This document shows positions 38,222 through 50,003 of a DNA stretch of 64,000 bases, in pieces. The translations under genes were made by a program, and so were the position numbers. Origin of the DNA: Trichoplusia ni (Eukaryota > Arthropoda > Insecta > Lepidoptera > Noctuidae); NCBI RefSeq assembly GCF_003590095.1, contig NC_039494.1:6200001-6264000 (forward strand), in the 5' to 3' direction. The notes beneath the pieces were generated by a model. The model made no database searches. It worked only from the letters and a program-made list of their open reading frames with translations, and was not told the DNA's origin. Position 1 is the first letter of the stretch. The number at the start of each line of letters is the position of its first letter.

Positions 38222-38235
38222 CTGGGCCCATAACC
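38222..38235 (-). promoter_or_regulatory. Primer-binding site matching the anticodon region of initiator tRNA-Met
   Basis: The 14 plus-strand bases ctgggcccataacc abut the 5' LTR. They equal the anticodon stem-loop of eukaryotic initiator tRNA-Met, including CAT. The retroelement RNA is the minus strand, so it is complementary to that tRNA segment. Priming by an internal initiator-tRNA fragment is known for Drosophila copia. Confidence 0.85.
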
Positions 38236-38489
38236 TGATGGATTATGGATGGAAACTCAAACACCAGTATGATTGTAAAAGATTATAATTAGGAAAACGT
38301 CCGAGCACGATGTACATGAATCTCAGCGGTAAGGCAAAAGGAAAGTGACAGCTAGGTCATTATTAGGGACCCAATTGCTATGAACTGTTTACAAGGTTAG
38401 TTACAAAGCGTATTATGCGTGACCCATTTCACCTAATAATACCATTACTTTATTTCTATGACGTTGTGTTTACAAAGACAGTTCTAATA
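38236..38489 (-). repeat. 5' LTR of the copia element
   Basis: The sequence is identical to 33666-33919. As the 5' LTR of a minus-strand element it should contain the promoter for the genomic RNA, but I cannot place a TATA box with confidence. Its right edge is followed by five As that match the five before the other LTR. Confidence 0.96.
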
Positions 38490-40908
38490 AAAAAGACCTT
38501 CAACATTCTAACATGATGTTTATCTCATATTTTGCATCTTCATGAGGATTCAAACTCTCAATCTTAAATGACGCAAACTATAGATATAAAAATCGAAAAA
38601 TTTACATAACGTCACCAAATATTCTCACAATATTCGCTATTAACAAAAATCTCTTCCATATTCACCCGAAGTCTTCTCTCCAAATACGTCATTCGTTTCC
38701 GTAACACGTTTCCTCGCGTTGATTGATAACCAATTAATGAACAAAGGAACGCATTCCGTTTATTACATCAGTATATCAATTTAATTTTCCATGTTCTGCT
38801 CTCATTAAGTACATTGTCTTGTTCGCCACAATGGATGTGCAAGTTAACTGCGTCGACGACAGTTATGTGTTGGAGCACCTGCAAATATATGTAGCAGGAT
38901 GTAGTCGGGTCAATGTGCTCACTCGTACATGCCTCGCTGAACCTGCTGTGCGTAATTGTACTGTCATTATACGAATATTATTTGGAATGTGGCGCTACGG
39001 CAGCCACTGAAGGTAGTTTTTTAGTAATAGGTCTTTTCTATGGTATCATACTCAAAAGGTGAAAAAGGAACACTGTGATACAGATTTCGTCCGTTAGACG
39101 TCCATCTGTCTGGCTATAAAACGGAATCTTACGAACCGTGCTAATAGCCAGATAAACTGATTTTTTCATGGAGGATGAATTTCTGTTCATCCTCTGTGAC
39201 TTAAATTATTGTTGTAATACCCTTACCTATATTTTCGTTTTTTAGAATGACTTGTTTATATTTTAATTTGTGAGTTTTCTTCGAAATTCTTTAGGGAAAA
39301 AATATTAATTTACAGATAAACGTAAAAACTGTTTTATACTAAAAAATAATTCAGCAATTCTCAAACTACCCAAGGGAAAAAATATCCTTTTCTTAATATA
39401 AATTTAGACAGAGCCCACGCTCCAGCAAGTTCAGATATTGAGCAAAACTAAACAATGGCGTCGGATTATTTCTGTCAACCTCGCTCACTAAAACTTGTCA
39501 GAGCATCACGACTCAACTGGACGACTCCTAAGTCTCCGGGCTGCCGAGACCACAAATATCGACCATTTTTAAGAATATTACATTTTGTCAAATGACTTTC
39601 AGGTTTCTGGTACCAGGAGCACTAGTGCAAGAGTTAAATTATAATGAGAATTAATCGAGTTCCGCATTATGTGTTATTGTTACCTAGAATAATTAGTATT
39701 AGATACTCCAAGCCACCGCAGTTCAATGCTTTACCAAGTACTAATTAGGCAACGTTTGGAATAATTCATGATCCTGAATGATCGACCCGTAACAAAGTGG
39801 TTTAAGTATAATCCACAGAATAATTTGAGTGAGCTTCTTTTCACAGAATTCTCTGTCAAATAAAACACGAATTTAACTCTTAGTTCGGCATCCTACAGCC
39901 AATCATTTCCCAGTGTCATATTTCCTGTCCGTAATTAAGCGGGGAGCTCCCCCTGCAGCGAACAATTAACTTATTCATGAATGTGCTTCAGTCCTAATTA
40001 TTTATTTTATTTTACGATCCCTATTATCCTGTAACACCCGCCTCGTAAATACTTGAGCGGTGGAGGGTAATTTTGAATTTTGAAGTAATTTTAAGGCTCT
40101 GTTGAAGCTTTATTTCAAATATTACTTGAAGATTTGTTGGTATCGTAAGATGTTATTTTGATGTATGCCAGCAATGTTTATGTCTCGTTACTTACCAGTT
40201 TATTCGTTTAATTTTCCGACTACAGTTTCGGGGGGATTTATTGGTAAGTTGTTTTTTAGGGAGCCATAAACTTCTGATTTGATTTTAGATGAATAATTCG
40301 AATCCCTAACACGAAATCAACGCTAATGATGCTGTTCCAAAAAGCTATGAATTCAAAAAGGGAAAGTTAAAAGCATTTAGAAAATTCGATGGAAATAAAG
40401 TTTAATTGGATAATAGTTGGATGGGTATCAGGGATACGGTCGATTACATAGCAAACATCAATTTTGTTAATTTCACGGACATCGGCGGCGTGTTTATAAA
40501 ACGTCGGTGTGCTAACAATGAATACATTTCAATTAGCGGGTAATGTGCCACGATTATTGGTTTTCGTATCATGTCCGTGTTGTGCATAATCGTAGGTACG
40601 ACGCGTGAAATATATTATGGAAAGCTGGTTTCTTACATTTTGCCTTGTAGATTTTTGTTTTCTTGCAGATCATGCGTCTTTAGGTCAAAGAAAGTAAGTT
40701 TAGGGTTAGCCTTAAAAATTACGTAGATTTTGAACTGTTCAACAATTTTTTATGCCCAGATGTGCTCCATTCATGGACGACCATTTTTATTATGCCACAA
40801 GTTACAATATATGATTTTTATTCGAAAATCTTCTTCACTCTTTGTAACTTGATTAGACACACAAGCAAGCTTAAACGTTTTGATGATATCGTTATGAATT
40901 TTGAAATT
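38490..40908 (+). other. Intron 2 sequence right of the copia element
   Basis: AT-rich intron with no recognisable exon. It contains a reversed short repeat at 39037-39145 and the second copy of the 20-base palindrome-bearing motif at 39964-39983. Confidence 0.5.
39037..39145 (-). repeat. Short dispersed repeat ('tcatgagctatagcctggtg' family), reversed copy
   Basis: The sequence 'ggtatcatactcaaaaggtg', then 'gtccgttagacgtccatctg' and 'aaccgtgctaatagcc', is the reverse orientation of the family seen at 33451, 57991 and 58851. The resemblance is by eye to a common lepidopteran repeat. Confidence 0.45.
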
Positions 40909-41240
40909 GATCATCATCGTGCATCGGTCGGCTAACCTGATGTACTAAATACGAGTGTTTTACAAGGAGCATCTGCCTAACTGACCTTCTCAATCTAGTA
41001 ACCTGAGCAACATGATACCCCTTGGTTAGAGGGGTTATCAGACTTTCGGGCTTCTGACGACTCGTCGACTGTCAAAGATGTACAAATAACAGGCGGGACC
41101 TGCAATCTAAGGAGCTTTCTCAAATATGGAGAATCTCGTTATCACTTGGATGGTCACCCATCCAAGGACCGACCGTATCAGTATAGCTTAACCTGTGGTT
41201 GATCAACTTGTGCAGTTGTAGTTTAGCCACGAGCTCCTCC
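40909..41240. repeat. Dispersed lepidopteran repeat ('ccacgagctcctc' family), copy 2
   Basis: It shares with 32988-33305 the segments 'gactgtcaaagatgtacaaa', 'acctgagcaacatgataccc' and the terminal 'tagccacgagctcctcc', in the same order and strand. It has diverged and carries an extra segment before its end. Confidence 0.65.
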
Positions 41241-44200
41241 TCCATATAAAGAACTTTAACAATGATTTTAGACCATCAATCATTACCAGGACAAAATAAA
41301 CGTAACAGAATACAAAATACAAATCGGTGAAACCACAAAATTGAAACATTATTACGAACGTGATATTTAAAACCGAATACGCTTTTAAAATAATATTAAA
41401 TCGGAATCCTACAAAAGGTATCGTTGGAAAACGATTTAATAGGAGGGAAATAAAAATAGCAGTATGAGCATAGGGCCAAGGGACCCTAATCAAATATACC
41501 TTAGGCGGCGGTCCGGGCCCAGTATATAACCGGCGAGATTATGTAGGGGCCTTAAGTGATATTTGGAAATACTTTTATTCTTCTGTTTCTTTGCACCTGC
41601 GACCGATTACGTATTGGGTATTCGAATTCGAACTTATGTACTTTTTTTCTCGTAGTAAATAATTTATAGTTTATAGTGAGTAGTGACATGGCAATCAAAT
41701 TCAAATAGCGTAAAAATGAGAGGATTCTAATAAAATAACAATTATGTAATATATGATGACGAAGGAACGCACTCGAATTAATACCGTTTTTTTTTCGAAT
41801 TTGATATAGATAGAGACTGTTGCGGCACGGGACAAGAGTCTTGTACCTTGTAGTACCTAAACTAATTAAAACAATAAAAATCATTATTTTAATAAAAAGA
41901 AAATACTTTCATCTTAACTTCATAATACAACCTCATTTTATGAAGTGTCTGAGAAGCGTCAAATAATCTTAAGACTAACTTCAGCTAATCCCCACACGGA
42001 TGGCACGAGAGCGGCGGCAGCGGTGGCGGCTCTAAAGATAACACAACACAAACACGACGAGCGAGCAAATACTTGGAAAGCAAACATGTTGCGGCCCGAT
42101 CGTCTGGACTGCACCTAATAAATGAGTTTACACGTTCAGAGTAACGTGACTCCTTTATTTTAGACATCGTCTTTGAAGTGAAATAACATTTTTTATTTAG
42201 GTATACAAACATTTATTCTTTTTTAAATACCTTCACCGATTTTTCCAGTACTAGCTTCAAATATAAAAAAAATAAACTAGAATAAACATGACAGAAACTT
42301 GTAAATGAACGCAGGTAAAAGCAGCCTTATCCATTAGATGTCTATATATAAAAGGCGATTCTCGATAAATTCACACCGGATACAAAACTTTTACTACTGT
42401 CAACAAACAAAACAAAACTAATATTTCAAAAGTCAATAGTTTCGAATTCCGAATTCACAACATTGGAGCGTCGCCGTGGTCGGGCTCAAACGGGCAAACG
42501 GGCCAAAGTAACGTTGGATGAAGGCACGCTTCAAATTGCCGTTAAGTATGTGGTGGGGATATAAAAAGGAGGCAAAGAGGCTTAAAGGGCTTTGCGGGGC
42601 TCGCAAGTGCCAAGTTTTCACGGAGTTATGCCCTTACAGCTTGTTTGTTCACGTGCCATTTCCTATGTGATTAAGTGGTGGATTTTGTGTGGTAAAGTTT
42701 GAGAAATGTTATCATTGTTGGAGAACAAAATATTATTTTTGAAGTTTTTTTTTCTTTTTTGTAAGTTTTGCTTCCTTTATTTATCTAACAAATTTTATAA
42801 CTTATTCCTGAAAATGTGCGGAGCCAGAATTTGTTTTACATTAAAATTTGTGCTACTTTAACATATAAAACAGGAATTCAGCGAGTCAATTTGCGAAGAA
42901 ACTCATTAAAATGTCTGTCAACACTTTATCTGCAAAGGAAAATTACCCGGCAATTTTAATATTTTGCATGCAACACGCAAAAGCTGAGCGTAATGCAATT
43001 ACACTGCTACACGCCCACATTGACAATGTACGCGCGAAGGAAGATTCAAATATCTACGTCCCACGTCGGGCGCCAATATTAAGAACATAATGTATAAAAT
43101 ATCATTTTTATTATTAAAAACTTAAATGCTACTTCCAGTGCAGCTGATATTATTCATTTTCTGACCCAAGAGGAACCTGCTCAGTTAATTTATTTTAAAC
43201 TTTACTTCTCTTTTTTTAACAAGAAATTGTTTTAAAACTGTACTCGATATTCGGTAAAGATGTATTTTCTCCATACTCATATTTACATAAAAAGTAAGCA
43301 AAGTAACAAGTTATGCAAATAACCAAACTTTTTGATGTTCCTTTCAAGTACAAGTTGTATCTTACAATCAACGCCCTCCAACTTCGGCGAACTTTGAACT
43401 CCCCTACAAAATTCACAAGAACATTGTTACTGATATTCAATAGACTATAACTCATCTTGTTGAAAGCTAATAGAGTGAAGGTGAGTAGAAACTCGCAGCC
43501 GGTGCCACTTTATTAATACCCGGAACTGTGCCAGATAAATTATGACGTCACTTAATCACAATTCCGCCATTGCTCTTAATAGCAGCAGAGGTCGAAAAGC
43601 ATTGATTTATAATAACGACTAATTCGACCGAGAATTATCTAACTGTGGCGCTTTGTGATCCAAATTTTGCTGCTAAGTTTCTAAATTGAGTCTTGATTTG
43701 GTTGATTACATATTTGATGGGAATTGCCAAAACTTGAAGTTCCTTGTAAACGTGTTTACCTTTATGACATTATATTCTTTGCTTTTATTAAGAAAATCAA
43801 GGACCTGAGAGACACATGTTAGGTATTAACGGAGATAGTTAATTCCTCGTATATTTAAAAGCAAAAACGATGACTCCACGAGATTTAAGTAAGTTTTGGA
43901 CAGATTTTGGAGCATATTTTCATGAGTCCAAGAACTGAAGGCTACATTATTTACCAGTTTTCAGATGGAGGAACATCTGGGTAAATAATGTACCATCCTC
44001 GATGTCTACTGCACAATAAACAATAAACATTTTTTGTTCTCCCTAAAATATTATGCGTACTCTGGGAGGCATTACATACTAGGTAACAAATGACTTCTAT
44101 TCTAAGAAAGGGAAATTTTCAAGCCAATCCTATTGTAATATCGGTCTGTTGTAAACAAAATGAACAACAAAAGGATAGAAAATCTCCGATCTTATTACAC

Positions 44201-46164
44201 ATATATAATTCAGTATCGTATTGCACCACCGTTTCTTGCAATCGTCGCCTCACAAACGTACCCGGTCCGATAATTAAGATAAATAAGTAAGCAACGGAAC
44301 TAAAATTCCGATTGTATCGCGAGTCAGGGGGTATCTGAGTCAGGTCTCGTAAAATATGCACTGTATCGAGTGTTCCGCAGTGCGGCAGCGGGGCCGTCTG
44401 CGGCGACTCTCGAATTTAACGGCAGACTCCGTCAGAGTAAACAACGATGCGTGGTTAAGCCAGTTTCGCAGTTTGTCGTTTGGTTTTAGGATTGTTGGTG
44501 GTCTTATCTGTTTGTCTATCTCGCCTGTGCTTACCGACTATAGAATTATAGAAACAGATTTCCAGCTTAGGAGTTCGGATTTAGGCGGACGGCTTTTATT
44601 CCACTGTTTTGTATTGTTTGGGTATTTGCTATTTGTATTAGGCAATGTATGTCTTTCGCGTTAGTTTAATCCATTCCAACATTTTGTTTCGGTCCATCTA
44701 TCTGTAAAATAATATTTAAGTAGTCGTCTCAGCGGACGTGCTCGTGAACTAAAGTTGTAAATAAAATATAAGTGCTAATTAGGGACTTCGAAAAACTAAT
44801 TTCTTTTACTGACAAGAAGTTTAAATAGACTCGGTCTAATGAGTTTATTTTTGAGCTCACTATAATGTAATTATCAAAGTCACTGCGTACAAAATATAAA
44901 GTTGCGTCACGATTTTATTTATTCTTAACACATTTCTTTAAATAACGAATTTTAAATAGAAAAGTATTTTTTTAAATATATTTTTTTCTTCAAATATTCA
45001 TATTATACATGTACTCAATGAACCTACTTGATCGCATGTTAGGAGCTATGTGATCCGCGCGGGACGGGGGTGAGTGGGCGGGGTGGGAGGGGTAACAGTT
45101 ATTCGCACAACTATTAGAACAACATTATACCCGTTCAAACTCCGAGTCAATTGTTGTAACTGATGGACTAATTACTCTTTTGTTATCAAAGTTTCTGGAG
45201 TAAGAATGGGAAGCAATTTAGACTAATAGTGTCAGCTTTGAAATTTAATGAGATACGGCTGCTTCATTTATATTACAGAAAGATTTGTTGTGTTAAATTT
45301 TGTTATTTTGCAAAATTACTCTTTAGCTTTGCCTGTTTTTTGTATGTATATGTTTTCTTTTGTATTGTATATACATTTTTTTTTGAATGATGCTTATTAT
45401 TGTAGTGCGAGGTTTTTTTAATAGGTTCAACTAATTTTTAATAATGTAGAGTTTCTTGTTAGTGAAAATATTAAGGAGATAAGGATTCAACACAACTGTG
45501 AATCAAAGGACAGGGCCGAACTAGAAAACACCGATATTCTACTTCGATATATCATTTTATGTCATAAAAGCATTTTAGTATATAGAATCAGCCTTACCCA
45601 TATCGTCACAGAATTACAAATGAACACCAGCAATAATTTAGAGTAAACAGTTCCTAGGTAGTACGTCAGTCACATCACGTATGGCTATAAACTGGTGGGT
45701 TTCAAAACTCTAATAAAACATAAGTACATCCTGGCCATTTGTCTACAAGCTCTATCTTTTATACACTCCGCAAATTACGAAGGAAATTAAGTACCCAGAT
45801 ATGTTGCTGAAGTAAAAGTAGTTTGTTCTCGTATCCCCGAGTAGCACTCGTTTCGATTTAAAGTTTATACACATGCAGAGGTGGTGCTAACTACTCTAGA
45901 TACTTATTTGGTTTGGGGATGAAACTTTTATATAGCAAGATCATAGTTGGTCTTTAAAAAAAATTGCAGATCTTGTTTCTGTTTTGAATGTGTGACCTGT
46001 GTCTAAATCTACAGTCTGTAAAGTAATTGAAGCTTGGTAGGAACTTACATTAATAAATATATTCTTCTATTCGTATTAGAAAAATATCATGTTCATCTGT
46101 TTTAATTCTAGTAATAACGTCAAAGGAATACATCCAATCCTTTTTAAAAAGAAAAAAAAAAAAA
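41241..46164 (+). other. Long intron 2 stretch without coding signal
   Basis: The open stretches here are short and AT-rich, with no domain I recognise. There is a GC-rich island near 41990-42030 containing ggcggcagcggtggcggc, and a G-rich tract at 45061-45092, listed separately. A lepidopteran repeat may be hidden here, but I cannot name one. Confidence 0.5.
45061..45092 (+). other. G-quadruplex-type tract with GC box
   Basis: Six runs of three to five Gs are separated by one to five bases over 32 bases, well above the four runs needed for an intramolecular G-quadruplex. Within it, gggcgggg (45076-45083) matches an Sp1/KLF-type GC box. It stands alone in AT-rich intron, so both structure and regulatory use are inference. 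Confidence 0.6.
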
Positions 46165-46230
46165 TATTTGTCCTGGGTGGAAAACCAAGGTGTCAGGGCC
46201 ACTAACCACTAGACCAATAAGCCAGTCCAT
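46165..46230 (-). repeat. Decayed tRNA-headed SINE remnant
   Basis: The minus strand reads through 'ttagtggc' and 'cacccaggacaaatattt', matching the SINE family at 62366-62480. The B-box has decayed and only the head remains recognisable. Confidence 0.5.
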
Positions 46231-46868
46231 ATGTAAACATAGTTAAGGTATCTCGCAATAACTACTTTAATATGAAAGTTTTCAGTTCAAATCTATATTT
46301 TGGCTGAAATTCGTGCATTATCATCTTATTCATCAAACTCTCTAATAATCAAAACAAATAAAGGGAAGGAACATAATTCAATGGCAACAATAGCATTAAA
46401 TAAAACCACTAAGTAAGATAGCAATCGGTCACACAGGCCAATAGATAATAGAGCGGGCGGTGTGTGTTTAAATTCAATTTCCGATCCAGTTAGATGTGAA
46501 TTTATACTACAGTTCAATCCATTCCCCCCCAATAACCTGACTCCGAAGCGGCATAAATTTCACGTGGATATAGTAAAAGCAGCCGCAATAAACTTTCTAT
46601 TTTAGTTTTATTGCTTTTACCTGGTAGGGAATTTGTAAAACAACTCGCTTTGCTCTGTATATCACTTGTATTGACGTTCAAATGATAACCCGAGGTGGAC
46701 GAACTCTGATCAATTTACGTATGTAGTATTCATGTTTTTACAATTGTTGGGGATTTTTTGCCTATCATTTTGATTTCAATTGTATTTTTGTTAGTCCTAT
46801 ATTATGGTTTAAATAATAGGAGCCTTTATAGTATCTACCTGTCGAAGACGTCCTAGTTCATATTCGGT

Positions 46869-47127
46869 TCATCATCATCATTCTAGCTTTTTCCTAACTA
46901 GGTGCAGCATCCGGTTAGACTGTTGACTAGTCCTAACCTTACCTAACCGGATGCAGCTAAATACTAATGTTTTACAAGGAGCGTGCCTTTAACATGCCTT
47001 GCGGAAGTCGGAGGAAGTCGTTATGACATAGATGATCATACACCGACAATATTAAATTTATTTCAGATTATTTTATTTCCCTGTGATCGATCAACCCTGT
47101 GCAGTTGTTGTTTGCCCAAGAGCATCC
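46869..47127. repeat. Dispersed lepidopteran repeat ('ccacgagctcctc' family), copy 3, degraded
   Basis: It shares 'atcatcat', 'ctttttcctaactaggt', 'atgcagctaaatactaatgt' and 'ttttacaaggagc' with the copies at 32988 and 40909. It ends in a diverged 'gcccaagagcatcc'. The middle has been lost or rearranged. Confidence 0.5.
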
Positions 47128-47633
47128 TTAACACTCTAATCAAATTTAAACATTAATTTACTGTGATGTTTAAAATATCCGAATATTTTAAACATAACAG
47201 TGAATATTACAAATCTAATACGTTCACTGGATAATAATGATGAACTATTTTAACACCAGAAATATGAACTGTTAATAGCTTCTAAACTCATATTTCACTA
47301 ACAAGATCAAAACAACTGAAAAGTGATATTAGTCAGTGAAAATACTAGTATTATTGAAGTATAACTATTATTCCCAAAAACAGAAAAATCATTTTGCGAC
47401 TGGGTAGTTTGGTTTCAGACACAAATTATATGCGACTACTCAATACGGTTTATGGCTAGCTCTATCATCAGTTTAACTCTATTTCACCACACTACAAATA
47501 CAGCGAGCTCATTAGAAAATATAGTATTGTGGAGAACGCCCAGACTCCGAACAAGCCTTTATGGAATCGAAACTGCACGATGTCGACCTCACAGTTCCAG
47601 AAGTATCTTTCTAACAGTATGATTGTTTCCCAG

Positions 47634-47841
47634 GTAGCATGGATCCACATCGACCGTCAGATGATCCTGACGATCCACCGGCACGTGATAACTCGTCTGG
47701 CACGCTTCAGCGTGTCACACGACAACGCCATGACGTGGCTGCTGCACGTCAGTCAGGTGCAGCAGGAGGACCGCGGGTACTACATGTGCCAGGTCAACAC
47801 CAACCCCATGATCAGCCAAGTCGGGTATCTACAGGTTGTTG
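47634..47841 (+). CDS. DIP-delta: DIP-type Ig protein, coding exon 3: rest of Ig1
   Basis: The acceptor is 'tgtttcccag' and the donor gtgagt, phase 1. The exon encodes 69 residues plus one base, beginning VAWIHIDRQMILTIHRHVI and ending ISQVGYLQVV. It carries the Ig core Trp in the C strand, the L-x-V-x-x-V and D-x-G-x-Y-x-C motifs (DRGYYMC) and the QVNTNPM signature shared by DIPs and lachesin. The cysteine in YYMC should pair with the one in exon 2. In DIPs this first domain makes the contact with Dpr Ig1 (family knowledge). The open frame extends left of the acceptor by chance and should be ignored there. Confidence 0.96.
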
Positions 47842-47940
47842 GTGAGTAATGCATACAAGTAAGGGAGTATCTTTTTGAGCTGTGTTACTCGACAGTTGTG
47901 ATTTAAGGTGTAAATGGAAATAGAGGAGTTTTTCGTTTCT

Positions 47941-48042
47941 CAGACGTTCCTAATACTCACACAAAATTTCATGAGAATCGGTCCAGCCGTTTCGGAGGAG
48001 GTCAATTACGTATACTGTGACACGAGAATTAGATATTTATAA
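47941..48042 (+). repeat. Dispersed lepidopteran repeat tail in intron 3
   Basis: The sequence 'aaaatttcatgagaatcggt', then 'ccagccgtttcggaggagg' and 'tgtgacacgagaatt', is a very common 3'-end sequence of interspersed repeats in moth and butterfly introns. It begins 100 bases after the exon 3 donor. Its class is not determined. Confidence 0.6.
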
Positions 48043-50003
48043 GTCGTCATCATCGTTTTCAGCCCTCACCGTCGTTTTACTTGTTATTGCTCCGTTCTAT
48101 TACGTATTTCTCATGCTAGGTCTAATTAAAAATTTGAAACATATTTAACTTTTTCATTTTGTCTTTTGTCTCAATGATAGGACACAGTCAACCTCCATAC
48201 AATAAAACTAGACGGCGGTGGACTTTAATATTTTTGATTACTTGGCACTCGTATTTGTAATACCATAAAGTTCATACTATACTAAATATGCCTTGAAAAT
48301 GACATGTACAGCCACCCTCCGTATAAAGGTATTCTATTGACGATGTCCTTCAATGTGTTATTATGATTTTTGCTTAAATTTTCGTTTTCTGTGGAAGCAT
48401 TATTCAATGTAAAGGTTCTCACGAGAGTTTATATTTTTAGAAAGTTACAGGTAGGTAGGTAACGTATCCGCATAACTCCACATATCTTTATCTTAAAAAG
48501 TGTTTTCTATTCTGCCTACGTAGTTCCACATGAGTTCGGACAGGCCATCAATAAGCCGGCACCTATGGGACTGTTAGACGATAAACTATGCGTCGATGTA
48601 CTCGAAAGCGTGCGATTAAAGGCGATGGATACCCCTACACGGCTGTAGTTTATATCACACACGACGAATACTGATGCAGCTGTATTAAACTGCTCTGTCG
48701 GTTTGCGATAGTTGATATTACCTGGTACCTGGTGCGGTATTTATTGTATTAAGGTAAAAAAGGAAGAGAATTTTTTAAGAAGATCGCAGATGACAAAATC
48801 GTTTTTTGTTTTCACAAGGCCACTACCACCTCATGGATTATAAAACCAAAAGTTGCAGACAAATATAGACTGTATTACGACGACACATAAATTAATTTGA
48901 AAGAGCAAATTGATCTACCTTCTTTGATGTTCGTTAAACTAATGTTTTTCTAAAACCATTAGGTTCTAATTATTCACTTTTATTCACAACTGAAGGTACT
49001 CGGGATATAATAAAAACTTATTAATCAAGAATGGGAAAATATCGACGGTGTTTAGCGCTGATCCTGCTCAACGCTGAAACTTTTAATTACTTTCCTTTAG
49101 CATTTTGAAAAGGGTAATAGCTTCTTCTTTTGGTTCTTATCGCTTTGTGAAATAAACTCTTTGGCAAAATTTAATTGTTGTTTTATATCGACAATGTAAA
49201 TTATTTAGCGAGTTTATAAGGATGATTACTTAGGATCGTACTTCATTATTTGTTTTTAAGTTCGCAACAATTTTAAGATGGGTTTGACATCATAATTTGA
49301 TGCTCGTTATCAAACATTTTTTAACGTTTAAATGGAATGTTTCGTTTACTTCTCGAAAGCAAACTGATACATATTGGTGTATTATGAGCTGCACGCTGTC
49401 GCCTCACTAATCTAGTCTATCAATCATTTACCTGTTCTTGGCACCATCGCTTGCACAGCTGCCATTGTTTACTTCCCAAAATATGCTAATAATAAGTCTA
49501 TGCAATGTACAACCAAATTTGTTGTTATTAGCAAATAATTTTGCAAACCGACCTGAAAATCAGCAAATATGGAACGTAGCCAAAGTCTCAGTTACAATTC
49601 AGTGGAGATAACATTCGTATCTGGTGCCCAGTGGAAATGTTAGATATATAAAATGGTGTAGGCGTGGTTCAGTCCCAAATCACCGATACGGGTAACACTT
49701 AGTCTTTTATATGGCCGTTCCCTACAAACTTTTAAGTGGAAATAAAGCGGTGGTTTTTTCTCGTGTTTGCATTTTAAACGCGGCACGTTGTTTTTATCTT
49801 GTTTTTATTGCTGCAGGGTGCGACTTGCGACCGCTTACGTGTTCTAAATCTACTTATTTTATCTTCTGCGAAAGGGTTTATTAATGGACTTGAAAATGTT
49901 TTCCGGGTTTCCTTTTATATATCACTCAGGTTTTTAATGCCACCACGACTTTAATAGAATACTTTTTAAAACGAACACTTGTATAGTTGCGTTTCTCTTT
50001 CAG
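48043..50003 (+). other. Remaining part of intron 3
   Basis: AT-rich intron ending in the pyrimidine-rich acceptor 'tttctctttcag'. No exon, RNA gene or identifiable mobile element was seen. Confidence 0.55.

Larger units (their letters stand above)
33666..38489 (-). mobile_element. Ty1/copia LTR retrotransposon, full length, antisense in intron 2
   Basis: This 4,824-base element has two identical 254-base LTRs, a polypurine tract, a tRNA primer-binding site and the copia order gag, protease, integrase, reverse transcriptase, RNase H, all on the minus strand. Five As flank each end (33661-33665 and 38490-38494), consistent with a 5-base target duplication. The integrase lying before the RT identifies Ty1/copia, not Ty3/gypsy. 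The coding region is interrupted by a TAG at 37091-37093, a frameshift at an eight-base G run (36990-36997) and a TAG at 35713-35715. The copy therefore cannot make one continuous polyprotein as assembled. It lies antisense to the host gene. Confidence 0.96.

Noticed and set aside
42433..42621. Possible small exon on the minus strand
   Set aside because: The composition is slightly GC-richer, but there is no domain, no convincing splice sites and no link in phase to any neighbour.
44356..44664. Open frame of 102 codons on the plus strand
   Set aside because: It has no recognisable motif and low-complexity hydrophobic wording near the end. It is not flanked by splice sites in a phase compatible with the Ig exons.
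47529..47633. Upstream extension of exon 3 with an in-frame ATG
   Set aside because: A clear acceptor (tgtttcccag) precedes 47634 and joins exon 2 in phase. The extension has no Ig-like sequence.
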